From: Vibrio aphrogenes
GTDB taxonomy: Bacteria; Pseudomonadota; Gammaproteobacteria; Enterobacterales; Vibrionaceae
DNA: 64,000 nt
Assembly: GCF_002157735.2 (NCBI RefSeq)
Contig: NZ_AP018689.1
Span: 1,521,619-1,585,618, forward strand
Direction: 5' to 3'
Part shown: positions 26,274 through 36,055 of the stretch, piece after piece
Position numbering within the stretch: position 1 is the stretch's first letter
Layout of the letters: every line of letters starts with the position of its first letter
Made by a program: the position numbers and the translations under genes
The notes under the pieces: generated by a model
Seen by the model: the letters and a program-made list of their open reading frames with translations, nothing else
What the model was told of the DNA's origin: nothing
Database searches by the model: none

Positions 26274-27599
26274 ATGTTTTACGTCCATATGCTGCTGTTA
26301 TTGGCAGTCATTTTTACCGGGATTCGGTTTGGCGGTATCGCCTTTGGTTTACTGGGTGGCTTAGGTGTGTCGGTACTCGCCTTTGTGTTCGGCATTGCCC
26401 CGGGTACGCCACCAATCAGTGTTATGTTGATCATCTTGGCTGTTGTCGCAGCATCGGCTACATTAGAAGCGACTGGCGGCTTAAAACTGCTGGTTCAATT
26501 TGCAGAAAAATTGCTACGCAAACACCCCAATCAAATTGTTTTCCTTGGCCCATTTTGTACTTACCTTTTAACCGTCCTTGTCGGTACTGGCCATAGTGTT
26601 TACCCATTACTTCCTGTTATTTATGATGTGTCGATTAAAAAAGGCATTCGTCCTGAACGTCCTATGGCGATGGCATCTGTCGGTTCACAAATGGGCATCA
26701 CCGCGAGCCCTATTGCTGCCGCTGCCGCCGTGGTCATGGCAACCGCTGCACAAAATGATCTTGATATTTCTCTCGTGCATGTTTTATTAGTGACAATCCC
26801 TGCGACATTCTGCGGCTTAATGGCTGGCTGTACTTGGAGCTTGTTCCGTGGCAAAGATTTAGACAAAGATCCAGCCTTTATTGAACGTTGCAAAGATCCT
26901 AAATTTAAAGCTGCCTTGATTGATGAAAGTTCTGCCGATGGCTCAGACATCGCCAATAGCAAACAAGCTAAAATGGGATTAACCGTCTTCTTAGCTGGTA
27001 TTGCCGTCGTGGTATTTGTGGCTATGTTTGGCAAAGATTTAAACCTCTTGCCAAAAGGCGTGGGCATGTCCGTTGCGATTCAGTTCTTAATGTTAGCGGT
27101 GGGTGCAATTATTCTGTTATGCACTAAAGTTGACCCAAAAGAGATTGTGAAAAGTAATGTTTTCACCGCTGGGATGACCGCTGTGATCATTATTTTTGGT
27201 ATCGCTTGGATGAGTGACACCATTATTGAGCACCACAAACCTTATTTAATCGAAATGGTAAGTGACATCGTCAGTGTTCACCCTTGGACGTTTGCGCTTG
27301 CCATGTTTGCTACCTCGGTCTTCCTAAAAAGCCAAGCCGCGGTACTTACTATTATGTTCCCACTAGGCTTCTCATTAGGTATTCCACCAGAAGTTTTAGT
27401 CGGTGTGATTCCAGCCTGTTATGCCTATTTCTTCTTCCCATTTTACCCATCAGACTTAGCTGCCATTACTTTTGACCGTTCTGGCACAACCTCGATTGGT
27501 AAATATGTGTTGAACCACAGCTTCTTTATTCCAGGAATTCTTGGAGTGGCCACAGCAACTTGCATCGGTTACTTCATCTCTACAACCCTATTGAGCTAA
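26274..27599 (+). CDS. Anaerobic C4-dicarboxylate transporter, DcuA/DcuB type
   Basis: The ATG at 26274 with GAGG 8 bases upstream starts a 441-residue, mostly hydrophobic protein directly at its first helix (MFYVHMLLLLAVIFTGIRFG). Typical Dcu segments include LVGTGHSVYPLLPVIYDVS, GSQMGITASPIAAA, and a conserved C-terminal SDLAAITFDRSGTT. It exchanges fumarate, malate or aspartate for succinate under anaerobic growth. The FNR-like site upstream supports anaerobic control. DcuA versus DcuB cannot be separated by eye. Confidence 0.9.
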   Translation: MFYVHMLLLLAVIFTGIRFGGIAFGLLGGLGVSVLAFVFGIAPGTPPISVMLIILAVVAASATLEATGGLKLLVQFAEKLLRKHPNQIVFLGPFCTYLLTVLVGTGHSVYPLLPVIYDVSIKKGIRPERPMAMASVGSQMGITASPIAAAAAVVMATAAQNDLDISLVHVLLVTIPATFCGLMAGCTWSLFRGKDLDKDPAFIERCKDPKFKAALIDESSADGSDIANSKQAKMGLTVFLAGIAVVVFVAMFGKDLNLLPKGVGMSVAIQFLMLAVGAIILLCTKVDPKEIVKSNVFTAGMTAVIIIFGIAWMSDTIIEHHKPYLIEMVSDIVSVHPWTFALAMFATSVFLKSQAAVLTIMFPLGFSLGIPPEVLVGVIPACYAYFFFPFYPSDLAAITFDRSGTTSIGKYVLNHSFFIPGILGVATATCIGYFISTTLLS

Positions 27600-27707
27600 T
27601 GGCTATGACGAGGCGAGTACGAACCGATAAGCGAGCATTAACCGCTCTGTTAAGCCTAGCGGTACCTAACTCGCGTAGATTTCAAAGAGCCTAACTCACC
27701 AAAAAAA

Positions 27708-27742
27708 TGGCTGCTTACCTTAGCGTAAGCAGCCATTTATAT
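27708..27742. terminator. Bidirectional terminator, dcu / LysM gene
   Basis: Perfect AAATGGCTGCTTAC / GTAAGCAGCCATTT stem with CTTAGC loop between converging genes; A and T runs on both sides. Confidence 0.85.
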
Positions 27743-27780
27743 TGAGCATCATGTGTATTGATGTGATACGAAAATCAGCT

Positions 27781-28161
27781 TTAGTTAAGATTAATTTTCT
27801 GACCAATTAATAATGAATTTGGATTTTTAATATCCGCGTTCAATTGAAGTAATTCATCGAGCGACATGCCGTTTTCTTGTGCAATACGGTACAGTGTGTC
27901 GTTTTCTTTGATCACATAAGTATTGTTGCTTTCCGCCATTTTTTGTTGCATTGCATCTTGATCAGAAGCCAACTGATTGACTTTATCCGCCAATTGCTGA
28001 GTCGCCTCTTGCTGAGCCTGAAGGTTTGATTGCAGTGTGCTAAGTTGTTCTGCTTGCTGGCTTTGTTGCTCGATCAATTCATCATTAGAGGCACAACCCG
28101 ATAACGCGACAGCAGAAACTAGCGCCGTTAATGTGATGATTTTCTTGTTACTCTTTAACAT
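27781..28161 (-). CDS. LysM-domain lipoprotein with coiled coil
   Basis: A 126-residue lipoprotein: signal MLKSNKKIITLTALVSAVAL, lipobox LSGC (Cys23), a Gln/Glu/Leu heptad coiled coil (about 30-75), and a C-terminal LysM domain (about 80-126, TYVIKENDTLYRIAQENGMS) that should bind peptidoglycan. The likely role is anchoring or organising the outer membrane on the cell wall; a specific function is not evident. Single gene. Confidence 0.85.
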   Translation of the reverse strand: MLKSNKKIITLTALVSAVALSGCASNDELIEQQSQQAEQLSTLQSNLQAQQEATQQLADKVNQLASDQDAMQQKMAESNNTYVIKENDTLYRIAQENGMSLDELLQLNADIKNPNSLLIGQKINLN

Positions 28162-28294
28162 AGTTCAAATACCCTTTATTAAGTCGAATATGATTTCGAG
28201 GGATTGTTTTGCACTTCTAATTTAGTCAATAAACCCTATACATTTCAAGTGATTTATATTCATGCCACAGATTAGTATAGGTCTGCCACTCTTT

Positions 28295-29233
28295 TTAATC
28301 GCGACCATGTGGAGAATCTAAGTCCAATTGCGGCCCTTTAGGCACTACTTGAGTAGGGTTAATAGTTTGATGGCTGAAATAGTAATGACGCTTAATATGC
28401 TCAAAATTGACCGTCGACTTGATCCCTGGAACTTGATACAACTCTTTCATATAACCTTGTAAATGCGGGTAATCGGCAATGCGTTTTAAGTTACATTTAA
28501 AGTGACCTACATACACAGCATCAAAACGAATTAAGGTGGTAAATAAGCGCCAATCGGCCTCTGTTATGTGTTGCCCAACCAGATAACGATGCTCAGCTAA
28601 ATGCGCTTCAATGGTCTCTAATGCGCTAAATAACTGTTCAAAGGCTTCTTCATAAGCATCTTGAGTCGTTGCAAACCCTGTCTTATAGACTCCATTATTA
28701 ATGTTGGGGTAAATAAACTCATTCCACTTATCAATTTCAGATCGCAACGCCTGCGGATAATAATCGTCTTGGTTACCGGTTAAGCCATTAAATGCTGAGT
28801 TAAACATCCGCAAAATTTCTGACGACTCATTGCTCACGATGCGGTTCGTGTGTTTATCCCATAACACAGGTACCGTCACCCGGCCGCTATAATCGGGTTT
28901 AGCTTGAGTGTAAATCTGATGCAATTGAGTAAATCCAAACAAAGGTTCAGGCTCGATAAATTCCCAGCCTTTGGTTAGCATATCGGGCGATACCACCGTC
29001 ACATCAATATGTTCAGTTAAGCCTTTTAACTCGCGCATAATTAAGGTGCGATGCGCCCAAGGGCAAGCCAAAGACACATACAAATGATAACGTCCCGATT
29101 CAGGTTGAAATGTGGCATCAGGCTGATCAGACACCCACTCCCTAAAGCCTGCATCTTCGCGAACAAATTTACCGCCACTTGATTGGGTGTCATACCAAAC
29201 ATCATGCCATACGCCTTCCACTAACTTGCCCAT
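28295..29233 (-). CDS. yqjG: Glutathionyl-hydroquinone reductase
   Basis: ATG at 29233 (AAAGGTGA upstream) gives 312 residues; the open frame extends 18 codons further but without a ribosome site. It is a xi-class GST: catalytic Cys57 in SLACPWAHRT and the C-terminal helical GST domain (about 165-300), near the length of E. coli YqjG (328). It reduces glutathionyl-hydroquinones and similar mixed thioethers with glutathione. It is divergent from the DUF1289 gene. Confidence 0.9.
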   Translation of the reverse strand: MGKLVEGVWHDVWYDTQSSGGKFVREDAGFREWVSDQPDATFQPESGRYHLYVSLACPWAHRTLIMRELKGLTEHIDVTVVSPDMLTKGWEFIEPEPLFGFTQLHQIYTQAKPDYSGRVTVPVLWDKHTNRIVSNESSEILRMFNSAFNGLTGNQDDYYPQALRSEIDKWNEFIYPNINNGVYKTGFATTQDAYEEAFEQLFSALETIEAHLAEHRYLVGQHITEADWRLFTTLIRFDAVYVGHFKCNLKRIADYPHLQGYMKELYQVPGIKSTVNFEHIKRHYYFSHQTINPTQVVPKGPQLDLDSPHGRD

Positions 29234-29392
29234 TGCGTCACCTTTACGTTGTAGAATTTCTCCCAGTATACGGCTCAAGTGTGGCAATGACGCCGTAAGT
29301 ATTTGATAGTTTTGTTCGAAAGATTTGAAGATGTGAGTAACATCACTGGCTATGTTAAACTGATCACCTTAATAACAAATGGATTTAACTTT

Positions 29393-29695
29393 ATGAAAAC
29401 CCCTTGCATCGCAGCGTGTAAGAATAATGGTGGAATATGCGCAGGTTGCCATCGCACTGTTGCAGAAATCCGAGAATGGCGCATGATGACAGATCAGCAA
29501 CATCAACAGATTATTGAACAATTGCAAGGCCAGCAGCACACCCATTTCTGTCCTCAATGTGCTGAACCTAGCCATTGCGACCTCGCCGCAGGTAAAACAT
29601 CGTGTTGGTGTTTTCAGTTAGAAGAACGTGAACGCTCACCATCGCCTCACACTTGTTTATGCCGCTCCTGCTTAGAAAAGCAACCTCTCAAATAG
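29393..29695 (+). CDS. DUF1289 / Cys-rich CWC protein
   Basis: A 100-residue protein with two Cys-rich modules. The N-terminal part KTPCIAACKN then GICAGCHRT with REWRMMT is the DUF1289 pattern. The C-terminal CPQCAEPSHCDLAAG with CWCF, and CLCRSCLE, matches the cysteine-rich CWC domain. Both probably bind a metal; no enzymatic role is known. The start at 29393 puts the first Cys motif at the N-terminus as in the family. Fusion of the two modules in one protein is common in Vibrio-like genera as far as I recall. Confidence 0.75.
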   Translation: MKTPCIAACKNNGGICAGCHRTVAEIREWRMMTDQQHQQIIEQLQGQQHTHFCPQCAEPSHCDLAAGKTSCWCFQLEERERSPSPHTCLCRSCLEKQPLK

Positions 29696-29774
29696 ACCGC
29701 TTAAAAATAAATAAAGCGCGCTACCACAGAACCTGTTACAGCCTCCAAAAACACATTACAAAAAGCACACTATA

Positions 29775-29806
29775 AAAAAGCACTGCCATGGTGAGCACTG
29801 CTTTTT
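29775..29806. terminator. Hairpin terminator between Cys-rich gene and bglA
   Basis: AAAAAGCACTGC / GCACTGCTTTTT stem with one mismatch and CATGGTGA loop. It is followed by a short tandem array, ACCTTATTA repeated to 29838. The rest of the gap to 30094 shows nothing else. A near-identical hairpin sits at 32944-32972. Confidence 0.65.
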
Positions 29807-29838
29807 AACCTTATTAACCTTATTAACCTTATTAACCT
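29806..29838. repeat. Short 9-bp tandem repeat
   Basis: AACCTTATT repeated about 3.5 times with no variation. It is a plain slippage-type microsatellite in intergenic DNA; no function visible. Confidence 0.7.
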
Positions 29839-30094
29839 CAACTGCGGATAAGAGTGTCACAATAACAAGTCTAACCTTATGATATATAAAAGATAAAAAA
29901 TCCATCAGGTACATAGGGTTGATTACTTTCTCTCAATATTAAGCCACTTTTTGATACAAGGCTTCAAAGGCTAAGCTTTTCGATTGCCTCGCATTGCTCA
30001 TAAAGCCCATCACTTATTCTTCTAAATCCATTTTCGGTTCCAACCTTTTTATTAGTATTTAATATTTAGTATTTTCAGATCATCATGCACGGGG

Positions 30095-31474
30095 TTAAAA
30101 ACCGTTATTTTTTGACACTTGAGCAAACCATTCACCACTGAGCTTTTTCGTTCTTTGTTGCGTCTCTAAATCTAAGCGATAGAAGCCATAACGATTTTTA
30201 TAGGCGTTGCACCATGACCAGTTATCGATAAACGTCCACAGGTGATATCCTCGACAGTCGGCGCCTTCTTGAATCGCTTGATGCAACCAAGTTAAATGAT
30301 CTTTTATAAATTCAATTCGATAAGTATCTTGAATTTGCCCCTCTTTTAGAAACTTCTCTTCACCTTCAACGCCCATGCCATTTTCAGAGATAAAACAAGG
30401 CACATTGCCATAGTTATCACGTAAATTAATCATGATGTCATAAATGCCTTTCTCATAAATTTCCCAGCCACGATGTGGGTTCATTTTACGCCCCGGCATT
30501 TCATAGTTTTCAAATAACCATTCCGGCATAAAAGGCGAGTTCGGGTCAACAGCCGTGGTACGCGCTTGGACTCGGCGAGGCTGATAATAATTAACGCCAA
30601 GTAAATCCACTTTCCCTTGAGCAATTAATTCGCGGTCTCCCGGTTGGCATTCTGGCATTTGCTGATAGTGTTGTAAGATCTCAATCAACCCTTGTGGAAT
30701 TTCACCTTTTACCGCCGGATCTAAAAAGCTGCGATTAAATAGTAAATCGGCACATTCCGCCGCCGCGACATCGTCGGTGCAATCAGAGCGAGGATAAGAT
30801 GGGGTTAAGTTCAGAATAATTCCGATTTGCCCATCTTGTTGTTGTTCTCTATAGGCCTGAACGGCTTTTGCATGAGCTAAAAGCGTATGATAGCCCACGC
30901 TCACGGCACGTTTAAAATCCACGACATTCGGATAATGGAAGTCATACAAATACCCAGCTTCAACCGGCACAATCGGCTCATTAAAAGTAAACCAATGCTT
31001 CACACGATCGCCAAATAACTGAAAACAGGTAGCGGCAAATTCAGCATAAGCATCCACCACATCACGGTTTTCCCAGCCGCCTATTTTTTGCATCGCGACA
31101 GGCATATCAAAATGAAAAAGATTCATGAAAGGTTGAATGCCTTGCGACAGCATTTCATCAATCACCTTATTATAAAAATCAACTGCAATCGGGTTAACCT
31201 CACCTCGACCTTCAGGAATCAAACGAGACCAAGAAATTGAAGTTCGAAACGAGTTATGACCAATCTCTTTCATCAAGGCGATGTCAGAACGGTAATTTTT
31301 ATAAAAGGTTGAGGCTTCAGTTGCACTGACGTTATTAAAAAAACGCTCAGGTTGTAATTGATACCAAAGATCCCAGATATTTTCACCTTTACCACCTTCA
31401 AACGCCGCCCCTTCAGTTTGAGGAGCAGAAGAGGCACTACCCCACCAAAAATTGTCTGGAAATTGATGTTTCAT
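30095..31474 (-). CDS. GH1 6-phospho-beta-glucosidase
   Basis: A 459-residue GH1 glycosidase: N-terminal FPDNFWWGSASSAPQTEGA, acid/base Glu in FTFNEP (about 168), nucleophile Glu in CFISENGMG (about 366), and WTFIDNWSWCNAYKNRYGF near the end. The Lys/Tyr pair in YKNRYGF is the phosphate-binding feature of the 6-phospho-glycosidase branch. It would hydrolyse phosphorylated cellobiose-like disaccharides. The divergent ROK sugar kinase could make such a substrate. No PTS enzyme II is nearby. Confidence 0.85.
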   Translation of the reverse strand: MKHQFPDNFWWGSASSAPQTEGAAFEGGKGENIWDLWYQLQPERFFNNVSATEASTFYKNYRSDIALMKEIGHNSFRTSISWSRLIPEGRGEVNPIAVDFYNKVIDEMLSQGIQPFMNLFHFDMPVAMQKIGGWENRDVVDAYAEFAATCFQLFGDRVKHWFTFNEPIVPVEAGYLYDFHYPNVVDFKRAVSVGYHTLLAHAKAVQAYREQQQDGQIGIILNLTPSYPRSDCTDDVAAAECADLLFNRSFLDPAVKGEIPQGLIEILQHYQQMPECQPGDRELIAQGKVDLLGVNYYQPRRVQARTTAVDPNSPFMPEWLFENYEMPGRKMNPHRGWEIYEKGIYDIMINLRDNYGNVPCFISENGMGVEGEEKFLKEGQIQDTYRIEFIKDHLTWLHQAIQEGADCRGYHLWTFIDNWSWCNAYKNRYGFYRLDLETQQRTKKLSGEWFAQVSKNNGF

Positions 31475-31919
31475 ATCACGCTATCCTTCATGAATATGAC
31501 GGCTTCATCAGCGCCATATTATTGGGTTATTTATAGAGTTGTTTTTTGTTTGTTATGATGGAAAATAATTTATCACAAGGAAACATAATGGAAATCGGTC
31601 TCCATTAATGAACAAATTAACTGTGAATAGGATCACCAGAGGGTAAGCTCTATACTGAAAAAATGAGATATCGGTGATAACAATGAGCCGATAAATATCA
31701 ACTAGCCGGAGAATCAACAGGTTATCCTACCTAGCTTTTTATTCAATAAACTCAATTCGCCCTTTAACCCGCTTTAGTAAAAAAATGTGAAGACACACAA
31801 ATATATGTGCATTTACAGAACTTTAGAGCAATTTCTTTTCCATCGCCTCAGTTTGCTACTCCTTTTTTTGTTACGTTAAATTCTTTCCTTTTTTGCTTTC
31901 ATTTAGTAAAGGTTGTCAG
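31475..31919. other. Divergent control region bglA-type / ROK kinase
   Basis: 445 bases between two divergent sugar genes, mostly AT-rich. It contains the palindromic operator candidate at 31587-31606 and a second inverted repeat, TATCGG / CCGATA (about 31669-31693). A strong ribosome site (AAGGAAACATAATG) opens only a 6-codon frame. Confidence 0.5.
31587..31606. promoter_or_regulatory. LacI-type operator candidate
   Basis: AATGGAAATCGGTCTCCATT is a 20-base imperfect palindrome (8 of 10 half-site positions match) with a central CG, the form of LacI-family operators. It lies between the divergent GH1 and kinase genes. No LacI regulator gene is in the window. Confidence 0.4.
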
Positions 31920-32819
31920 ATGGATGAACAACGTTATTTAGCCCTTGATATTGGTGGTACAGACATCAAGTATGCCATCATGACTGCGGTTGGTGAGATT
32001 CAATACAAAGGCCATTATCCTAGCCCTAGGCATTCAATCGAGCATTTTTGGCAAGCCTTTGAACAGCACTTATTACCCTTAGTTAGCCAATACGCAATCT
32101 CAGGGATCGCCATCAGTTCGCCCGGTTCTGTCGATTGTGATTCTGGCATTATTTATGGCCATAGTGCTTTACGTTATTTACATGGACCTAATTTTCGCCA
32201 ACATATTCAGCACCATTACCAACTTGCTTGTGAAATTGAAAATGATGCCAATTGCGCCGCACTGGCTGAGTTGTGGCAATCAAATATCAAAGGTGATATG
32301 TGCTTATTGGTGATCGGCACAGGTGTTGGGGGCTCGATCGTCATCAATCAGCAGGTTCATCATGGTCATCATTTACATGGCGGTGAATTTGGCTATATGT
32401 TTGTCGGGGTTGATGAAGAAGGAAAGCCCATTACTTTGAGTGCTTGTGCAGCAACTCGTGCATTAATTCAACAGTGTGCGAAAGTCCTAAAGAAGCCACC
32501 AGAACAACTGGATGGTAAAACCGTTTTTGAACTAGCTGAAGGGGGGGATCTAGCAATACAAGCCATTATTGACAAATGGTATCAGATGCTCGCTTATGGT
32601 ATTTACAATGTTCAATATTGTCTCGACCCCGAGTTCATTATACTTGGCGGTGCCATCAGTGCACGTCAAGACTTCATCGCACAACTTGAAACAAAACTGG
32701 ATGTGATTTTTGAGGGTGCTCCGTTTTCTAGTGTTCGCCCTAAACTCAGGGTTTGTAAAGCAGGTAACGATGCTAATTTGATCGGCGCGTTATATCATTA
32801 TTTACAACGCCAAGGCTGA
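31920..32819 (+). CDS. ROK-family sugar kinase, probably beta-glucoside kinase
   Basis: The ATG at 31920 (AAAGG upstream) starts a 299-residue ROK protein: N-terminal ATP-binding LALDIGGTDIKYA, catalytic-region IENDANCAA, and IGTGVGGSIV, then HLHGGEFGYM. It lacks the CxCGxxGC zinc motif of many ROK glucokinases, as do BglK-type beta-glucoside kinases. With the divergent 6-phospho-beta-glucosidase this suggests a non-PTS route: uptake of cellobiose or a similar sugar, phosphorylation, then cleavage. Glucokinase or N-acetylglucosamine kinase activity is possible. Confidence 0.78.
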   Translation: MDEQRYLALDIGGTDIKYAIMTAVGEIQYKGHYPSPRHSIEHFWQAFEQHLLPLVSQYAISGIAISSPGSVDCDSGIIYGHSALRYLHGPNFRQHIQHHYQLACEIENDANCAALAELWQSNIKGDMCLLVIGTGVGGSIVINQQVHHGHHLHGGEFGYMFVGVDEEGKPITLSACAATRALIQQCAKVLKKPPEQLDGKTVFELAEGGDLAIQAIIDKWYQMLAYGIYNVQYCLDPEFIILGGAISARQDFIAQLETKLDVIFEGAPFSSVRPKLRVCKAGNDANLIGALYHYLQRQG

Positions 32820-32943
32820 AGATTGCTGCCTCAACATAAGTAATTCAGACCAAGGAAGGAGGACGATAAGGCCCTTGCGAGAGTAAAGGGGTCATCGCCA
32901 TCTAATACCCATTTTCTCATCGTATCTTGTATTTTACCCACAA

Positions 32944-32972
32944 AAAAGCAGTGCCACTGTGAGCACTGCTTT
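32944..32972. terminator. Terminator between ROK kinase and oppF
   Basis: Perfect AAAGCAGTGC / GCACTGCTTT stem with CACTGTGA loop and A/T runs on both sides; serves both converging genes. Confidence 0.8.
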
Positions 32973-33111
32973 ACGAGCGTTTGACTTTATTGGGCTAAAC
33001 GCTACTACATAGCTTCTCGCATAAATAAGTGGTGGTTAATCTACAGCTAAACCATTAATCCACCCATAAACTGTTAGTCCATCAATCAACTGCGAGGCTA
33101 CCAATAAACTA

Positions 33112-34137
33112 CTAGTCCACCAATAAACAGGAGACCGCATGCACATCATTGCCTTTGATTTGAGGCTTTTGCTGCGCACATTGTTCGGTGGCGATAGGAC
33201 AACGAGTACGGAACACACACCCCGACGGTGGATTAATCGGTGACGGTAAATCCCCTTCCAACATTTGAATGACTTTCGCACGTTCTTTCTTTGGATCTGG
33301 GATCGGTACGGCAGACATTAACGCTTTGGTGTAGGGGTGTTTAGGGTTGGCAAACAGTGCATCGGCTTCACCTAATTCCACAGCATTGCCTAAATACATC
33401 ACCAACACGCGATCTGAAATGTGTTTCACTACCGACAAATCATGCGCAATGAACACCAAACTCAAACCGAGTTCTTTTTGTAACTCTTTTAGAAGGTTAA
33501 CAACCTGCGCTTGAATCGACACATCCAGTGCAGAAACCGGCTCATCACAAATGATCATTTTAGGGTTTAAAATCAACGCACGTGCAATTCCAATCCGCTG
33601 ACATTGACCACCAGAAAACTCATGTGGGTAGCGGTTAATCACGTTCGGCAATAACCCTACTTTGTCCATCATGGTCTTTACTTTAGCTTTGACTTCTGCT
33701 TTAGACAGTTGCGGGTAGAAAGTCACAAGCGGCTCAGCAATGATGTCACCTACTGTCATACGCGGGTTGAGCGATGCCAGTGGATCTTGGAAGATCATTT
33801 GAATTTCTTTCCGTTTTTCACGCTTTTGTACCGCATGCATACGAGTTAAGTCTTGGCCTAACCACAGCACTTCACCTTCGGTTGCTTCTACTAACCCGAT
33901 GATTGCGCGAGCAAAGGTAGACTTGCCACATCCAGACTCACCCACAACCCCTAAGGTTTCACCTTCATACAAACGAACATTGACACCATCCACCGCTTTT
34001 AACTTCGATGGCTTTGACCATGGCCAAGCTGATTTCGAGGCGATGTTAAAATGCACTTTAAGGTCTTTGATATCCAGTAATAAATTTTTATCTGCTAACG
34101 CGACTTTTTCAACCGCGGCATTAGTTTGAATACTCAT
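33112..34137 (-). CDS. oppF: Oligopeptide ABC transporter ATPase OppF
   Basis: The start at 34137 overlaps the oppD stop by four bases (ATGA), giving 341 residues; an upstream in-frame codon is less likely. Walker [10 protein letters not shown], signature [15 protein letters not shown], Walker B MIICDEP, then the C-terminal oligopeptide extension with Cys residues ([13 protein letters not shown]). It is one half of the ATPase pair for peptide import. Last gene of oppBCDF. Confidence 0.94.
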   Translation of the reverse strand: MSIQTNAAVEKVALADKNLLLDIKDLKVHFNIASKSAWPWSKPSKLKAVDGVNVRLYEGETLGVVGESGCGKSTFARAIIGLVEATEGEVLWLGQDLTRMHAVQKREKRKEIQMIFQDPLASLNPRMTVGDIIAEPLVTFYPQLSKAEVKAKVKTMMDKVGLLPNVINRYPHEFSGGQCQRIGIARALILNPKMIICDEPVSALDVSIQAQVVNLLKELQKELGLSLVFIAHDLSVVKHISDRVLVMYLGNAVELGEADALFANPKHPYTKALMSAVPIPDPKKERAKVIQMLEGDLPSPINPPSGCVFRTRCPIATEQCAQQKPQIKGNDVHAVSCLLVD

Positions 34138-35108
34138 ACGTTCCAAGTCTCCCAATCAGAAAAACAAGCACGGAAACGGTCTTCACCGAACGGTAAAAGT
34201 TGTGGTGCTTCTTGACGACAACGCTCTGTTACACGATGACAACGCTCTTGATAAGGACAGCCTGTCGGTAAGCGTAATAAGTTAGGTGGGTTTCCAGGTA
34301 TCGTCGGCAGTTCTTCTCCTTCGGTATCAAGACGAGGAATGGCTCGCAACAACCCTTCGCTGTATGGGTGACTTGGCTTATAGAAGATTTCATCCACGCT
34401 GCCGTACTCCATCGTACGACCTGCATACATCACTAAGACTTTTTCACATGAGCCAGCAACCACGCCTAAGTCATGAGTGATCATGATGATCGCGGTATTA
34501 AACTCTTTCTTTAATTCATTGAGAAGATCCATGATCTGCGCTTGCACAGTCACATCCAGCGCGGTTGTTGGTTCATCCGCAATCAACAGTTTTGGACGGC
34601 ATAATAACGCCATCGCAATCATCACACGTTGACGCATACCACCCGAAAACTCATGCGGATACATATTAATACGTTTGCGTGCTTCGGGAATTTTTACCGC
34701 TTCCAACATGCGGACCGATTCTTCAAATGCTTCCGCTTTGCCCATGCCTTTATGTAGCATCAGCACTTCCATCAATTGAGCGCTTACTTTCATATAAGGG
34801 TTTAGCGAGGTCATTGGATCTTGGAAAATCATGGCGATTTGTTCTGCGCGAATCTTATTCAATTCTTTTTCAGGTAAATTCAGGATTTCTTTACCTTCGA
34901 ATTTCGCACTGCCACTGATCACGCCATTTTTAGCCAGTAATCCCATGATTGCAAAAACCGTTTGTGATTTACCTGAGCCAGACTCTCCCACAATCCCTAG
35001 AGTTTCCCCTTGTTTAATAGAGAAGCTCAGATCGTTGACTGCGGTAACCATGCCGTCTTGGGTTTTAAACTCAACCCGCAAATCTTGTACATCTAATAAA
35101 TTACTCAT
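34134..35108 (-). CDS. oppD: Oligopeptide ABC transporter ATPase OppD
   Basis: 324 residues: Walker [11 protein letters not shown], signature [15 protein letters not shown], Walker [13 protein letters not shown], and the C-terminal Cys-containing region ([15 protein letters not shown]). Two adjacent ATG codons exist; the second (35108) has the better spacing to AAGGAAAG. It partners OppF. Typical order oppB-C-D-F. Confidence 0.94.
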   Translation of the reverse strand: MSNLLDVQDLRVEFKTQDGMVTAVNDLSFSIKQGETLGIVGESGSGKSQTVFAIMGLLAKNGVISGSAKFEGKEILNLPEKELNKIRAEQIAMIFQDPMTSLNPYMKVSAQLMEVLMLHKGMGKAEAFEESVRMLEAVKIPEARKRINMYPHEFSGGMRQRVMIAMALLCRPKLLIADEPTTALDVTVQAQIMDLLNELKKEFNTAIIMITHDLGVVAGSCEKVLVMYAGRTMEYGSVDEIFYKPSHPYSEGLLRAIPRLDTEGEELPTIPGNPPNLLRLPTGCPYQERCHRVTERCRQEAPQLLPFGEDRFRACFSDWETWNV

Positions 35109-35137
35109 CATCTTTCCTTAAATTCTGTGTCTGCGGT

Positions 35138-36040
35138 TTAGCGGTCTTTCGGGTCAAGCGCATCACGCAGACCATCACCGACATAGTTAAAGCAGAATAG
35201 TGTCACCACCATAAAGGCGGCAGGGAAACCAAGTTGCCAAATGGCGATTTCCATGGTTTGTGCCCCTTCTTGCAGTAACGCGCCCCAGCTGGTCATCGGC
35301 TCTTGCACACCAAGACCAAGGAAAGATAAGAAGGATTCCGTCAAGATCATGCTTGGTACGAGTAAGGTTGAATACACCGCAACAATCCCTAAAACGTTTG
35401 GCACAATATGACGAGTAATGATTTTCCAGTTACTGACACCGCACACATGTGCCGCTTCAATAAACTCTTTATTACGTAAACTTAACGTTTGACCACGTAC
35501 GATTCGCGCCATATCCAGCCAGGCAATGGCACCAATGGCTACGAAAATTAAGATGATATTGCGACCAAAAAAAGTCACCAATACAATCACAAGGAACATG
35601 AAAGGCACTGCGTATAAGATTTCCAAAATACGCATCATAATGCGGTCAACTTTACCACCGATGAAGCCAGAAGCTGCGCCGTACAACGTACCGATCAACA
35701 CCGCCACCAGCGCACCTAATACACCAACCATCAAGGAAATTCGCCCACCCATTAAGGTACGAACGTACAAATCACGCCCTAAGCTATCCGTTCCAAACCA
35801 ATGTTCCGCCGAAGGCGCGGCTTGTAAGGAATACCAATCAGTATCGTCATAAGCAAATTGAGCAAACATTGGTAAGAAGATAACCGCCAGAGTAATTAAG
35901 GCTAAGATCACCAAACTAACCATCGCCGCTTTATTGCGCATAAAACGAATACGTGCGTCTTGCCATAAACTGCGACCTTCGATCTCTAAGCTTTCAGAGA
36001 ACTTTTCGATCGCTTCTAAATTTTCTTTTTTTGTTAACAT
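35138..36040 (-). CDS. oppC: Oligopeptide ABC transporter permease OppC
   Basis: 300 residues. An N-terminal cytoplasmic segment and first helix (MVSLVILALITLAVIFLP) are followed by a long periplasmic loop and five more helices. The EAA loop (EAAHVCGVSNWKIITRHIVPN) contacts the ATPases. Ends in GDGLRDALDPKDR, the usual OppC/DppC end. 15 bases behind oppB. Confidence 0.94.
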   Translation of the reverse strand: MLTKKENLEAIEKFSESLEIEGRSLWQDARIRFMRNKAAMVSLVILALITLAVIFLPMFAQFAYDDTDWYSLQAAPSAEHWFGTDSLGRDLYVRTLMGGRISLMVGVLGALVAVLIGTLYGAASGFIGGKVDRIMMRILEILYAVPFMFLVIVLVTFFGRNIILIFVAIGAIAWLDMARIVRGQTLSLRNKEFIEAAHVCGVSNWKIITRHIVPNVLGIVAVYSTLLVPSMILTESFLSFLGLGVQEPMTSWGALLQEGAQTMEIAIWQLGFPAAFMVVTLFCFNYVGDGLRDALDPKDR

Positions 36041-36055
36041 GCGTTCAGTCCCTGA

